Shown in pieces: positions 24,680-32,709 of a DNA stretch of 50,549 nt. Source of the DNA: DATCYZ01 sp036526195 (lineage in GTDB: Bacteria; Pseudomonadota; Gammaproteobacteria; Burkholderiales; SG8-39). Location of the stretch: NCBI GenBank assembly GCA_036526195.1, contig DATCYZ010000135.1, forward strand, positions 1 through 50,549. Reading direction: 5' to 3'. Each line of letters starts with the position of its first letter. Positions within the stretch are counted from its first letter, which is position 1. A program made the translations under genes and the position numbers. Under the pieces are notes generated by a model. The model worked only from the letters and a program-made list of their open reading frames with translations, was not told where the DNA came from and did not search any database.

Positions 24680-25681
24680 TCAGACGACCAGGACGATCTT
24701 GCCGATATGTTCGCCGGACTCCATCAGACGGTGGGCGTCGGCCGCCTGCGCGAGCGGGAAGCTGCGGAACACCTGCGGACGGATGCGGCCGGCCTCGACA
24801 TGGGGCCAGATGGTTTCGCGCAGCGCGCGCGCGACCTTGCCCTTGTACTCGATCGTGCGCGGCCGCAGCGTCGAGCCGCTGACGGTGAGGCGGCGGCGCA
24901 TCACCTCGTTGATGTCGAACTCGGTCTTCGGCCCGCGCAGGAAGGCGATGAACACCAGCCGCCCGTCGTCGGCCAGGCACTTGAGTTCCTTCGGCACGTA
25001 GTCACCGCCCACCATGTCCAGGATCACGTCCACGCCGCGCCCGCCGGTGGCGGCTTTCACCTCGGTGAGGAAGTCCTGCGTGCGGTAGTTGATCGCCTTC
25101 TCGGCGCCGAGCTTCACGCAGGCGGCGCATTTCTCGTCCGAACCGGCGGTGACGAAGACGCGGTTTCCCGTGGCGACCGCCATTTGGATCGCGGTGACGC
25201 CGATGCCCGAGGCGCCACCCTGCACCAGCAGCGACTCGCCGGGCGCGAGGCCGGCGCGGTCATAGACGTTGTTCCACACGGTGAACATGGTCTCGGGCAG
25301 CGATGCCGCCTCGACGTCGGTGAGTCCCTTCGGGATCGGCAGCGCTTGCACTTCCGGCGTGGTGCAGTACTCGGCGTAGCCGCCGCCCGGCGTGAGCGCG
25401 CAGACGCGATCGCCCGGCTTCCAGAGCTTCACGCCTTCGCCGCAGGCCACCACTTCGCCTGCAATCTCGAGGCCGGGCAGGTCGGAGGCCCCCTTGGGCA
25501 CCGGGTAGTTGCCGGTGCGCTGCAGGATGTCGGGGCGATTCACGCCGGCCGCGGCGACCTTCACCAGGATCTCGCCGGCCTTCGGTTGGGGCAGCGCGCG
25601 TTCGGCGCTCACCAGCACCTCGGGGCCGCCCGGGGCTTTGATTTCGACGGCGCGCATGCGCTCGGGGAGGGCTTTTGTCAT
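24680..25681 (-). CDS. NAD(P)H:quinone oxidoreductase (PIG3-like, MDR family)
   Basis: A 333-residue zinc-free medium-chain reductase of the quinone oxidoreductase/TP53I3 group. Marks are AAGVNRPDILQRTGNYPVPK, LPGLEIAGEVVACGEGV, LPETMFTVWNNVYDRAGLAP, the NADPH motif VQGGASGIGVTAIQMA and GVDVILDMVGGDY. The zinc ligands of alcohol dehydrogenases are missing. The ATG at 25681 has no Shine-Dalgarno; ATG 25657 is an alternative. It is the first gene of the five-gene run ending with the TauE gene, and is divergent from a diguanylate cyclase across an 82-base gap that holds GATAATATC, an AT-rich box usable in both directions. Confidence 0.88.
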   Translation of the reverse strand: MTKALPERMRAVEIKAPGGPEVLVSAERALPQPKAGEILVKVAAAGVNRPDILQRTGNYPVPKGASDLPGLEIAGEVVACGEGVKLWKPGDRVCALTPGGGYAEYCTTPEVQALPIPKGLTDVEAASLPETMFTVWNNVYDRAGLAPGESLLVQGGASGIGVTAIQMAVATGNRVFVTAGSDEKCAACVKLGAEKAINYRTQDFLTEVKAATGGRGVDVILDMVGGDYVPKELKCLADDGRLVFIAFLRGPKTEFDINEVMRRRLTVSGSTLRPRTIEYKGKVARALRETIWPHVEAGRIRPQVFRSFPLAQAADAHRLMESGEHIGKIVLVV

Positions 25682-25718
25682 ATCTGGTGTGGCGCTGGAA
25701 GCGATCGGGGCGGGGCGA

Positions 25719-25728
25719 GGATAATATC
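25719..25728. promoter_or_regulatory. AT-rich box in divergent gap
   Basis: GATAATATCC lies in an otherwise GC-rich 82-base gap. It gives a TATTAT -10 on the minus strand, about 40 bases before the ATG at 25681. A plus-strand promoter is also possible. Confidence 0.35.
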
Positions 25729-25763
25729 CGCATTCGCCGAGCGGAAGCAAAGACCGGCTCTCC

Positions 25764-27731
25764 ATGAGAAACGTGCAGCATCGCGGTGCGTGGTTCCGCC
25801 TTCGGGCGCTTGCGGCGCAGGGCGTCCCGGCGCTGCTCGTGCTTGCCGGGATGCTCGCAGGCGCCGCGGCGCTGGCGCATGCGCCATCAGGACAGGTCGC
25901 GCCGCTGATCGTCGACCAGGCCGCGCCCGGGCAATTGCTCGGCAAGTACACCGCGGTGCTGGAAGACCCGTCCACCGGACTGACCATCGAGGACGTGCGC
26001 TCGCCGCGCTTCGCGCCCTCGTTCCGGCCCGCCGGCGTCGGCGTGATGAACTTCGGCTACACCGCGTCCGCCTGGTGGTTGTGCTTCACGCTCGTCAACC
26101 GCGATGCCTTGTCGCGCGAGAGGCTGCTCGAGGTGCGCTACCCGAGCATCGACGCGATCGAGGTCTACGCGCCGGGCGCCGATGGGCAAATGGTGGTGCA
26201 GCGCGGCGGCGACCGGCAGCCGTTCACCGGGCGCAGGGTGCAGAACCGCAACCATGTCTTTCCCGTGACGCTTGCGGCCGGCGCGGAAACCACGGTGTTC
26301 GTGCGCCTCGCATCGAGCAGCGTGCTTACAGCGCCGGTGCACCTCTGGGCGCCCGAGGCGTTCGCCGCGCAGGAACGCGACACGCAGATGCTCCTCGGCC
26401 TGTTCTACGGCCTGGTGCTGGCGCTTGTCCTGTACAACTTGATGTTGTTCGTCGCGCTGCGCGAGCGGATCTACCTGGTCTATGTCGCCTACGCGTCTTC
26501 GTTCAGTCTGTTCCTGTTCTCCTTCGACGGCCTTGCCTTCCAGTACCTGTGGCCTGAAAGCGTCTGGCTCGCGAACCATGCGCTTGCCACCTCGCTCGCC
26601 GCCTCCATGCTGTTCGGCGCCATGCTGGCACGCGAGTTCCTGTCGATGCGCGAGCAGGCACCGTGGATCGACCTGTGGATGCGCGGCACCATGGTCGCGG
26701 GCGGCGTTCTGGTGCTGGCCGCGGCCACCGGCGCCGTGCTCAGCTACAGCACCGTGCTGCGCTCCATTTCGCTGATCGGCATCGTCACGGCCGCGCTCGC
26801 CCTGTGGGTCGCGGTGCGCAGCCTGCTGCGCGGCTTCCGCCCGGCCCGCTTCTTCCTGCTCGCCTGGTCTGCGATGATCGTCTTCATCTGTCTCGGCGCC
26901 CTGCGCAACTTCGCGCTGGTGCCGAGCAACGTGCTGACGATCTACGGCCTGCACTTCGGACTCGTCGTCGATGTCCTGTTCCTCTCGTTTGCGCTTGCCG
27001 ACCGCATCAGCCTGCTGCGCAGCCGGACCCGGCGCGCCGAGGACGACGTGCGCTCGATCCGCGACACGCTGGTCGAGACGCGTCGCAGGTCCGACCAGAT
27101 GCTGAAAGCGCGCATCGTCGAGCGCACCGCGGAACTGCACGATGCGAACGCGCACCTGCGCACCGAGGTGGCCGAGCGCGACGCGCTGATGCGCGAGTTG
27201 CGCGAGCGCGAGGAACGCATGCGCTTCATGGCGCAGAACGACCCGCTCACCGGCCTGCCGAACCGGCTGTCGATGCAGCAGCGGCTCGAACTGGCGCTGC
27301 AGTTCGCGCGCCGCAACCGTCGCAAGCTGGCGGTGCTGATGGTGGATCTGAAGGCCTTCAAGGCCCTGAACGACACGCGCGGGCACCTGGTGGGCGACCA
27401 GGCGCTGGCCGCCGTGGCGGGGCGCCTGCGCATGGGCGTACGCGGCGCGGACACGGTGGCACGCTACGGCGGCGACGAGTTCGTCGTGCTGGCGGGCGAC
27501 CTGGACCGGTCCGAGGATGCCGGCATGATCGCCGAGAAGATCTGCGACACGGTGAACGTGCCGCTGGCGCTGGAAGGCGGCATGGCGCGGCTGGCCTGCG
27601 CGATCGGCATCAGCGTGTTTCCGGACGACGGCGAATCCGGCGAGGCGCTGCTGGGCCGGGCCGAGCAGGCCCTGACGGAGGCCAAGGCCGCCAGCGAAAC
27701 GCGCTGGGCGTACTACGCGCCGGTGAACTGA
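25764..27731 (+). CDS. membrane diguanylate cyclase with 7TMR-DISM sensor
   Basis: A 655-residue sensor protein. Residues 1-about 40 form an N-terminal export helix. About 45-205 is a periplasmic DISMED2-type beta domain, and 210-405 are seven hydrophobic helices (7TMR-DISM). A coiled coil covers about 410-490, and a GGDEF domain about 490-650. The active-site motif RYGGDEFVVLAGDL is intact, so it should make cyclic di-GMP. In the metal-binding segment the usual DxDxFK reads VDLKAFKALNDTRGH: the first Asp is kept but the second is Lys. There is no EAL or HD-GYP domain. It overlaps the convergent dehydratase gene by 19 bases. Confidence 0.92.
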   Translation: MRNVQHRGAWFRLRALAAQGVPALLVLAGMLAGAAALAHAPSGQVAPLIVDQAAPGQLLGKYTAVLEDPSTGLTIEDVRSPRFAPSFRPAGVGVMNFGYTASAWWLCFTLVNRDALSRERLLEVRYPSIDAIEVYAPGADGQMVVQRGGDRQPFTGRRVQNRNHVFPVTLAAGAETTVFVRLASSSVLTAPVHLWAPEAFAAQERDTQMLLGLFYGLVLALVLYNLMLFVALRERIYLVYVAYASSFSLFLFSFDGLAFQYLWPESVWLANHALATSLAASMLFGAMLAREFLSMREQAPWIDLWMRGTMVAGGVLVLAAATGAVLSYSTVLRSISLIGIVTAALALWVAVRSLLRGFRPARFFLLAWSAMIVFICLGALRNFALVPSNVLTIYGLHFGLVVDVLFLSFALADRISLLRSRTRRAEDDVRSIRDTLVETRRRSDQMLKARIVERTAELHDANAHLRTEVAERDALMRELREREERMRFMAQNDPLTGLPNRLSMQQRLELALQFARRNRRKLAVLMVDLKAFKALNDTRGHLVGDQALAAVAGRLRMGVRGADTVARYGGDEFVVLAGDLDRSEDAGMIAEKICDTVNVPLALEGGMARLACAIGISVFPDDGESGEALLGRAEQALTEAKAASETRWAYYAPVN

Positions 27732-28714
27732 GCGCGCGCGCAGCGCGCCTTTGCCGCCCAGTCGAGGTCCACGTTGCCGCCGGAGAGGACCACGCCAACG
27801 CGCAGGCCCTTCGCGGCGACGGTGCCCGAGAGCAGCGCGCAGGCGCCGAGCGCGCCGGTGGGCTCGACCACCAGCTTCATGCGCTCCCAGAGGAAGAACA
27901 TGGCCTCGAGCAGGCGCGCGTCCGGCACCGAGACCATGTCCGAGACATGCGCGAGCACCAGCGGGAAGGTGAGCGCGCCGAGCGACTGCGTGCGCGCACC
28001 GTCGGCGATGGTGTCGGGCGGGGGCACGCTTTGCAGCGTGCGCGAACGGAACGAACGCACGCCGTCGTCGCCTGCCGCCGGCTCGACGCCGATCACGCGA
28101 CAGCCCGGGGCGAGCGCCGCCGCCGACACCGCGCTGCCCGAGAGCAGCCCCCCACCCCCGCAGGGCACCAGCAGCACGTCGAGCGGCCCGGTGTCCTCGA
28201 GCAGTTCCTTCACCGCCGTGCCCTGCCCGGCGATGACGTGGGCATGGTCGAAGGGCGGGATCACCGCGAGGCCGCGCTCGGCGCCGATCGCCTGCGCCAT
28301 CGCTTCGCGCGAGCCGGCCTTCGGGTCGTAGGTGACGACTTCGGCGCCGTAGCCGCGGGTCGCCTCGAGCTTCACGCGCGGCGCGTCCGCCGGCATGATG
28401 ATCACGGTCGGCACGCCGAGCAGTTTTCCGGAGAGCGCCACCGCCTGCGCGTGGTTGCCGGAGGAATAGGCGACCACGCCGCAGCGCTTCGTTTCGGCGT
28501 CGAGTTGCGACAGCGCGTTGTAGGCGCCGCGGAACTTGAATGCGCCCATGCGCTGCAGGTTCTCGCACTTGAAGAACACGGTCGCGCCGGTCGCGGCGTC
28601 GATGGTGGCGGAGGTGAGCACCGGGGTGCGGTGCGCGACGCCGGCGAGCCGCGCGTGCGCCGCCTCGACGTCTGCCCAGTTCACTGCAAGTGCGGGCTTC
28701 GGCACGGCGCTCAT
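27713..28714 (-). CDS. threonine/serine dehydratase-like PLP enzyme
   Basis: A 333-residue fold-type II PLP enzyme of the catabolic threonine dehydratase/serine racemase group. The cofactor lysine lies in GAFKFRGAYNAL, near residue 58. The carboxylate loop is YSSGNHAQAVALSG and the phosphate cradle PCGGGGLLSG. No C-terminal ACT domain is present, so it is not the isoleucine-inhibited biosynthetic form. GAGGAG precedes the ATG at 28714. It begins ten bases after the haloalkane dehalogenase stop, so the two are probably one transcript. The substrate could be threonine, serine or a hydroxyaspartate. Confidence 0.88.
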   Translation of the reverse strand: MSAVPKPALAVNWADVEAAHARLAGVAHRTPVLTSATIDAATGATVFFKCENLQRMGAFKFRGAYNALSQLDAETKRCGVVAYSSGNHAQAVALSGKLLGVPTVIIMPADAPRVKLEATRGYGAEVVTYDPKAGSREAMAQAIGAERGLAVIPPFDHAHVIAGQGTAVKELLEDTGPLDVLLVPCGGGGLLSGSAVSAAALAPGCRVIGVEPAAGDDGVRSFRSRTLQSVPPPDTIADGARTQSLGALTFPLVLAHVSDMVSVPDARLLEAMFFLWERMKLVVEPTGALGACALLSGTVAAKGLRVGVVLSGGNVDLDWAAKARCARAQFTGA

Positions 28715-28724
28715 TCGTTGCTCC

Positions 28725-29615
28725 TCATTTTCCATTCCAGTGCGCGAGTGCCGCGCGCGCGATGTCCTCGCCCCATTCCTGCGCGAAATGGCCGGCCTGC
28801 GCGTGGACCCAGGGGTCCGCGCAGTTGCGGATCCGGCGGCGCAGGGCATTCATCACCGGCGGACCGAGCACCGGGTCGGTGGCGCCGATCGCCATGAAGG
28901 CTTCGCCCGCCCAGTCGGTCGTCCAGAATTCGCGCGCGCGGCGCGAGATCTGCGCGCCGGGCGCGTCCGGCCGGTCGGGCACCAGCGCCGGAAAGCGCCG
29001 CACGCCGCCCTTGTAGGACGCATCCGGGAACGGCGCCTCGTAGGCGGCGGCTTCGGCCGGGGTCAGGTGCGGGCAGGCACGCGACATCAGCTTCGCGCAA
29101 TCGAGGTCCGGGTTCTTCGCCACATAGCTGCGCCACGCGACGAAGCCCTCGGAGAGCGGTTCGTCGCCGGTGCCGAGCGCGGTGTTCATGGCGAGCAGGC
29201 GGGCATAGCGCTGCGGGGCTTCCATGGGCAGGGTGAGGCCGAGCAGGCCGCCCCAGTCCTGCACCACCAGCGTGATGCCGGAGAGGTCCAGCGATTCGAC
29301 GAAATCGAGCAGGAACGCGCGGTGAAAATCGAAGGTGTAGACCGCGTCCTCGGCGGGCTTTTCGGAACGGCCGAAGCCCGCGAAATCCGGCGCCACCACG
29401 CGCGCGCCGCTTCCAAGGAACACGGGAATCATGCGCCGGTAGAGGTAGCTCCAGGTGGGCTCGCCGTGCAGGCAAAGGAACACCTGCGTCGCGTCCTTCG
29501 GGCCCTCATCGAGGTAATGCATGCGCAGGCCGCGCCAGTCGAACCAGCGCGGCGCCCAGGGGAAACCGGGCAGGTTCGCAAAGCGATCGTCGGGCGTGCG
29601 CAGGATCTCGTTCAT
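28725..29615 (-). CDS. haloalkane dehalogenase (DhlA-like, HLD-I)
   Basis: A 296-residue alpha/beta hydrolase that should hydrolyse carbon-halogen bonds of haloalkanes to alcohol and halide. Residues corresponding to the whole DhlA catalytic set are visible: nucleophile D120 in VVQDWGG, halide-binding W121 and W161 (GFVAWRS), acid D247 (AIGATDPVLG) and base H276 (QAGHFAQEWGE), with HGEPTW at 50-55 for the oxyanion hole. The cap-domain stretch EAPFPDASYKGGVRRFP also follows the DhlA pattern. A -10 TAGAAT ends six bases before the ATG, with no ribosome site, suggesting a leaderless message. It is divergent from an atypical crotonase gene. Confidence 0.9.
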   Translation of the reverse strand: MNEILRTPDDRFANLPGFPWAPRWFDWRGLRMHYLDEGPKDATQVFLCLHGEPTWSYLYRRMIPVFLGSGARVVAPDFAGFGRSEKPAEDAVYTFDFHRAFLLDFVESLDLSGITLVVQDWGGLLGLTLPMEAPQRYARLLAMNTALGTGDEPLSEGFVAWRSYVAKNPDLDCAKLMSRACPHLTPAEAAAYEAPFPDASYKGGVRRFPALVPDRPDAPGAQISRRAREFWTTDWAGEAFMAIGATDPVLGPPVMNALRRRIRNCADPWVHAQAGHFAQEWGEDIARAALAHWNGK

Positions 29616-29621
29616 ATAACC

Positions 29622-29627
29622 ATTCTA
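29622..29627 (-). promoter_or_regulatory. -10 box of a probable leaderless promoter
   Basis: TAGAAT on the minus strand, exactly six bases before the dehalogenase ATG at 29615. This is the same geometry as the promoter at 5216-5221. Confidence 0.45.
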
Positions 29628-29637
29628 TCGGTGCGCG

Positions 29638-29643
29638 TACAAT
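29638..29643 (+). promoter_or_regulatory. candidate -10 box for the crotonase gene
   Basis: TACAAT, 27 bases before the ATG at 29671, in the 55-base divergent gap. The -35 is weak. Confidence 0.4.
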
Positions 29644-29670
29644 TTTGGCGGACCGAATCCGGAGGCTGAC

Positions 29671-30477
29671 ATGGACTATTCGAAATACCAGACGCTGCGC
29701 ATCCGCACCCTCGAACCCGGCATCCTCGAAGTCGCCATGGGCACAGACGCCGCGCGCCTCCCGGTGGCCACCGCGCGCATGCACGCCGAGATGGCCGAGG
29801 TGTGGCTGGACGTGGACCGCGACGAATCGGTGCGCGTGGCGATCCTGCGCGGCACGCCGCGCGGCTTCTCCGGCGGGGGCGACCTCGCCATGGTGGAGGA
29901 ACTCACCACCGATTTCGCCGCGCGCGCGCGCGTCTGGCGCGAAGCGAAGGACCTCGTCTACAACATCATCAATTGCTCGAAGATCGTCGTCTCCTCGATG
30001 AACGGGCCGGCGGTCGGCGCCGGTCTGGTGGCGGGACTGCTGGCCGATGTGTCGATCGTGGCGAAGAACGCGCGCATCATCGACGGGCACACGCGCCTCG
30101 GCGTCGCCGCGGGCGACCATGCCGCGATCGTCTGGCCGCTGCTGTGCGGCATGGCAAAGGCGAAGTACTACCTGCTGACCTGCGATTCGCTCACCGGCGA
30201 GGAAGCCGAGAGGATCGGCCTGGTGTCGCTCGTGTGCGAGGAGGCCGAACTCGAGGCGAAGACCCTGGAGGTGGCGCGCAAGATCGCGGCGGGCGCCCAG
30301 ACCGCGATGCGCTGGACCAAGTACAGCCTGAACAACTGGCTGCGCAGCGCCGGGCCGACCTTCGACACCTCGCTGGCGCTCGAATTCCTCGGCTTCACCG
30401 GCGGCGAAGTGAAGGAAGGCATCGCCTCGCATCGCGAGAAGCGCAGCCCGGATTTTCCGCCACCGCCGAAGTTCTGA
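29671..30477 (+). CDS. crotonase-fold protein lacking both hydratase glutamates
   Basis: A 268-residue enoyl-CoA hydratase/isomerase superfamily member. The CoA/oxyanion segment RGFSGGGDLAMVEE and SSMNGPAVGAGLVAGLLADV are conserved. The two catalytic glutamates of crotonase are replaced: the GGGCEL-type position reads GAGLVAG (Val), and the PE position reads GHTRLGVAAGDHAAIVWP (Thr). A simple hydratase reaction is therefore unlikely; related subgroups with a GDG or GDH loop are common but poorly characterised. GGAGG precedes the ATG. The TGA stop forms the first bases of a palindromic repeat. It is divergent from the haloalkane dehalogenase. Confidence 0.85.
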   Translation: MDYSKYQTLRIRTLEPGILEVAMGTDAARLPVATARMHAEMAEVWLDVDRDESVRVAILRGTPRGFSGGGDLAMVEELTTDFAARARVWREAKDLVYNIINCSKIVVSSMNGPAVGAGLVAGLLADVSIVAKNARIIDGHTRLGVAAGDHAAIVWPLLCGMAKAKYYLLTCDSLTGEEAERIGLVSLVCEEAELEAKTLEVARKIAAGAQTAMRWTKYSLNNWLRSAGPTFDTSLALEFLGFTGGEVKEGIASHREKRSPDFPPPPKF

Positions 30478-30502
30478 AAAAAGGGGGGGCAGCCCCCTTT
30501 TC
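30476..30502. repeat. GTCAGAC palindrome variant at a stop codon
   Basis: A diverged copy with arms AAAAGGGGG and CCCCCTTTT around GGCAG. Pairing is kept although the core has changed. It begins within the TGA of the crotonase gene. Candidate terminator. Confidence 0.7.
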
Positions 30503-30517
30503 TACAGCGGCGGTCGC

Positions 30518-30542
30518 GAAAAAGGGGTCGGATCCCTTTTTC
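30518..30542. repeat. GTCAGAC palindrome, GGGGTCGGATCCC core
   Basis: A 25-base copy with intact A5 and T5 flanks. One arm change gives a G-T wobble and the core reads TCGGA. Confidence 0.8.
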
Positions 30543-30577
30543 GATCAGAAGCACCCGTCGGGGAAGAAGCGTTCACC

Positions 30578-30604
30578 GAAAAAGGGCTCTGACCCCTTTT
30601 CTTC
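30578..30604. repeat. GTCAGAC palindrome overlapping a minus-strand stop
   Basis: Core GGGCTCTGACCCC with the T-rich end TTTTCTTC. It overlaps the stop codon of the minus-strand gene at 30603, with TCAGA on that gene's sense strand. Confidence 0.8.
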
Positions 30605-30974
30605 AGGACTTGCTGAAGTCCAGTTCTTCGTCGCCCGAGGCGACGGCGGCAGGGGCGGAAGCGGGCGCAGGCGCAGGGTCCGCGGCCGGCGCCGCGGCGG
30701 GCGGTGCGTCGCCGAGCAGGCGATCGAGTTCGCGCTTGATGTTCGCCGCGTCCGGACCGATGCGCCCGAGCGAAGAGAGCAGCACCCGCACCGGCAGGTC
30801 GACAAGCGTTGGGTCCGGACGGTCGTGCAGGTGCGCGACGTTCTGCAGCGACGGCATGATGTGCGTGGAGCGCGTGCCGGTCATGGCACTCTCGATGCCC
30901 TGAATGGTGGCGGCCTGCGCGCGGGCGATGCCCATGAGCAATTCGGTCAGTTGCTGCGTGCTGATGTTCGGCAT
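30603..30974 (-). CDS. hypothetical 123-residue protein with Pro/Ala tail
   Basis: An uncharacterised protein. Residues 1-88 look folded and mostly helical (STQQLTELLMGIARAQAATI, then LPVRVLLSSLGRIGPDAANI and KRELDRLLGD). Residues 90-115 are a Pro/Ala linker, and the tail is the acidic SGDEELDFSKS. No known domain is recognised. A GGGAG-type ribosome site precedes the ATG at 30974. The stop lies inside a palindromic repeat. It is divergent from the DUF1499 gene, with a perfect 14-base palindrome between them that could regulate both. Confidence 0.7.
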   Translation of the reverse strand: MPNISTQQLTELLMGIARAQAATIQGIESAMTGTRSTHIMPSLQNVAHLHDRPDPTLVDLPVRVLLSSLGRIGPDAANIKRELDRLLGDAPPAAAPAADPAPAPASAPAAVASGDEELDFSKS

Positions 30975-31001
30975 GGCGGACTCCCAGGTGCGAACCTTCG
31001 A

Positions 31002-31015
31002 CGATGGTACCATCG
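31002..31015. promoter_or_regulatory. 14-base perfect palindrome in divergent gap
   Basis: CGATGGTACCATCG, perfect, in the 47-base gap between the genes starting at 30974 and 31022. It also contains an alternative ATG (31004) for the plus-strand gene. A candidate shared operator. Confidence 0.45.
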
Positions 31016-31021
31016 GCGCGC

Positions 31022-31546
31022 ATGACAGCGCGCAGCCGCCGTGGACGCTTGCGCCGCGTGATTCATGCGCTCGGCCTGGCCTGCGTCCTGCTCCTCGCGG
31101 CGCTTGCGCTGCACCTCGCACTGGAACCCGACAACACCGTGTTCTCCGGAAAACGACCCCAGAATCTTGGCGCCACGGACGGGCGGCTTGCGCCCTGCCG
31201 GAAGACGCCGAACTGCGTCTCGAGCCAGGCGCCTGCCGCGGACGCCGAGCATTCGATCGCGCCGATCGCCTTCGCGGGCAACGCGCCCGAGGCGATGGCG
31301 GCGGCACGCGCGGCGCTCGCGCAGGTCCGCGGCGCGCGCGTGATCCGGGAAGAAGGCAGCTATCTGTATGCCGAGGTTCGCAGTCGCCTGCTCGGCTTTG
31401 TCGACGACGTGGAACTCCTGTTCGACGCCCCGTCCGGGGCGTTCCAGGTGCGCTCGGCCTCACGCCTCGGCCGCCGCGACTACGGCGTGAATCGCGCCCG
31501 GGTCGAGACGCTGCGCCGGCTGATCAGCGCGGCGCAGCGCCGCTGA
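31022..31546 (+). CDS. DUF1499 family protein with N-terminal membrane anchor
   Basis: A 174-residue protein. After a short basic head, residues about 14-36 form one membrane helix (HALGLACVLLLAALALHLAL). The DUF1499 domain follows: CRKTPNCVSSQA, IAPIAFAGNAPEAM, YLYAEVRSRLLGFVDDVELL and the ending RSASRLGRRDYGVNRARVE. The family has no established function; it is probably anchored on the periplasmic face. The start is ATG 31022 or ATG 31004; neither has a good ribosome site, and the second lies inside a palindrome. Confidence 0.82.
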   Translation: MTARSRRGRLRRVIHALGLACVLLLAALALHLALEPDNTVFSGKRPQNLGATDGRLAPCRKTPNCVSSQAPAADAEHSIAPIAFAGNAPEAMAAARAALAQVRGARVIREEGSYLYAEVRSRLLGFVDDVELLFDAPSGAFQVRSASRLGRRDYGVNRARVETLRRLISAAQRR

Positions 31547-31562
31547 GGCCCGTCGACCCGAT

Positions 31563-32561
31563 TCAGCCCGGCTCGCGGTCGGTCGTCGTCTTTCCGGGCG
31601 GAATCGCCAGAAGGTGCGCGGGGTAGGGCTCGACGCCCGCCTGCAGCGTGTGCGGCGGGTCGCGCCGCAGCCGCGCGGCCAGATCCTCGTTGGCGAGGGA
31701 CTGTGCGTACCGGATGTTCCTCTGCATGTCCTCGACATAGAGGTTCTGCCCGCCGAAATGCCGTTCGGCATAGGCGTAGACGCCGTCGAGCTGCTCGTCG
31801 AGCCGCTTGCGCGCGCCGGCGTAGAAACCCGGCGTCTTGTGCACCAGGTCGTTTCCCGAGGAGAACAGCACCAGTTCGCTGCCATCGGCATTGCGCTTTC
31901 GCGTGATGCCGCCGAGCACGAATTCGGGGTAGAGCCGGTCGCGGCATTTCTCGAGATAGCAGCGGTCCGCCATCTGCGCGATGATGTCCGCGGTGCCGAG
32001 AATGAAGCCGACGCGCCGCATCAGCGGGTCGGCGAGGTGGATCGACTGCGCCGGGCGTTCGTAGCCGGTGAAGTGCACGATCTGCGCCGCCGCCGCAGCG
32101 TGCTGCGACAAGCCGCTTTCGCGCAGGTAGCCGCGCAGGAAGTTCGAGCTTCGCGTCACGTGGTTCCTGGTGTACTCGGAGCCGTAGCGATGGCGCCGGT
32201 CGTTGCGCCGCCGCAGGTAGCCGTGGTCGTGCAACAGGGCGGTGGCGAGCCCGACACTGAAGTGCTCTGCGTCCAGGGGGGGGGCGCCATTCACGCGGCC
32301 GCGCTCGTAGCCGTCCATCAGGCGCGCCATGGCCAGCGTGACGTCGAACACGTGCTGGATGTCGTGGTACTCGGTGTCGCACGGAAGCCAGTCGGGATGC
32401 TCGCCCGCGTACATGCGCACCACGTCGCCGAACACCCGCTCGAGCGCATCCGTCCCGGCCCCCTGGTAGAGGTCGCGGAAGAGGCGCAGCAATTCTGCGC
32501 GCACGGCGTCCGCGTCGGTGGTGCGGATGGTGTCGGTGACGTCGAAATCGTTGCGTCGCAT
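31563..32561 (-). CDS. HD domain phosphohydrolase-like protein
   Basis: A 332-residue protein with an HD-type metal-dependent hydrolase core. Visible ligands are YHDIQHVFDV (first His, near residue 65), ALLHDHGYLRRRND (the HD pair, near 112) and the distal Asp in ILGTADIIAQMADRCY, near 190. Such domains often hydrolyse cyclic nucleotides or nucleoside phosphates. There is no GYP motif, sensor or synthetase domain. The divergent gap upstream holds a near-consensus CRP-type site. This suggests control by cAMP or a related signal, which would be notable for a possible nucleotide phosphodiesterase. Confidence 0.78.
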   Translation of the reverse strand: MRRNDFDVTDTIRTTDADAVRAELLRLFRDLYQGAGTDALERVFGDVVRMYAGEHPDWLPCDTEYHDIQHVFDVTLAMARLMDGYERGRVNGAPPLDAEHFSVGLATALLHDHGYLRRRNDRRHRYGSEYTRNHVTRSSNFLRGYLRESGLSQHAAAAAQIVHFTGYERPAQSIHLADPLMRRVGFILGTADIIAQMADRCYLEKCRDRLYPEFVLGGITRKRNADGSELVLFSSGNDLVHKTPGFYAGARKRLDEQLDGVYAYAERHFGGQNLYVEDMQRNIRYAQSLANEDLAARLRRDPPHTLQAGVEPYPAHLLAIPPGKTTTDREPG

Positions 32562-32693
32562 CAGGTTCGTGACCCCTTCAGGACTATTCTCCTTGTCCTG
32601 CGACCAGAGGGCAAATCAGCACATCAGGCCCGGTTTCGGCGCTTCTCGCGGCAGGGGAGTCGGGATAGGATGCGCGAGACCGGTGCCCGCGGA

Positions 32694-32709
32694 TGTGACG
32701 CATGTCACG
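32694..32709. promoter_or_regulatory. CRP/Vfr-like binding site
   Basis: TGTGA-CGCATG-TCACG matches the TGTGA-N6-TCACA consensus at all but the last base. It lies in the 222-base divergent gap, 133 bases from the HD gene start and 75 from the YdcH start. It is also the tip of a larger stem (32679-32718) with flanking GCCCGC and GCGGGC. Confidence 0.55.

Noticed and set aside
24667..24686. GGGGTCAGAC next to the quinone oxidoreductase stop as another palindrome copy
   Set aside because: Only the left half of the core is present, without A5 and without the complementary arm; it overlaps the end of the gene by chance.
27713..27731. Overlap of diguanylate cyclase and dehydratase genes as an error
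   Set aside because: A 19-base convergent overlap is compatible with intact C-termini on both sides.
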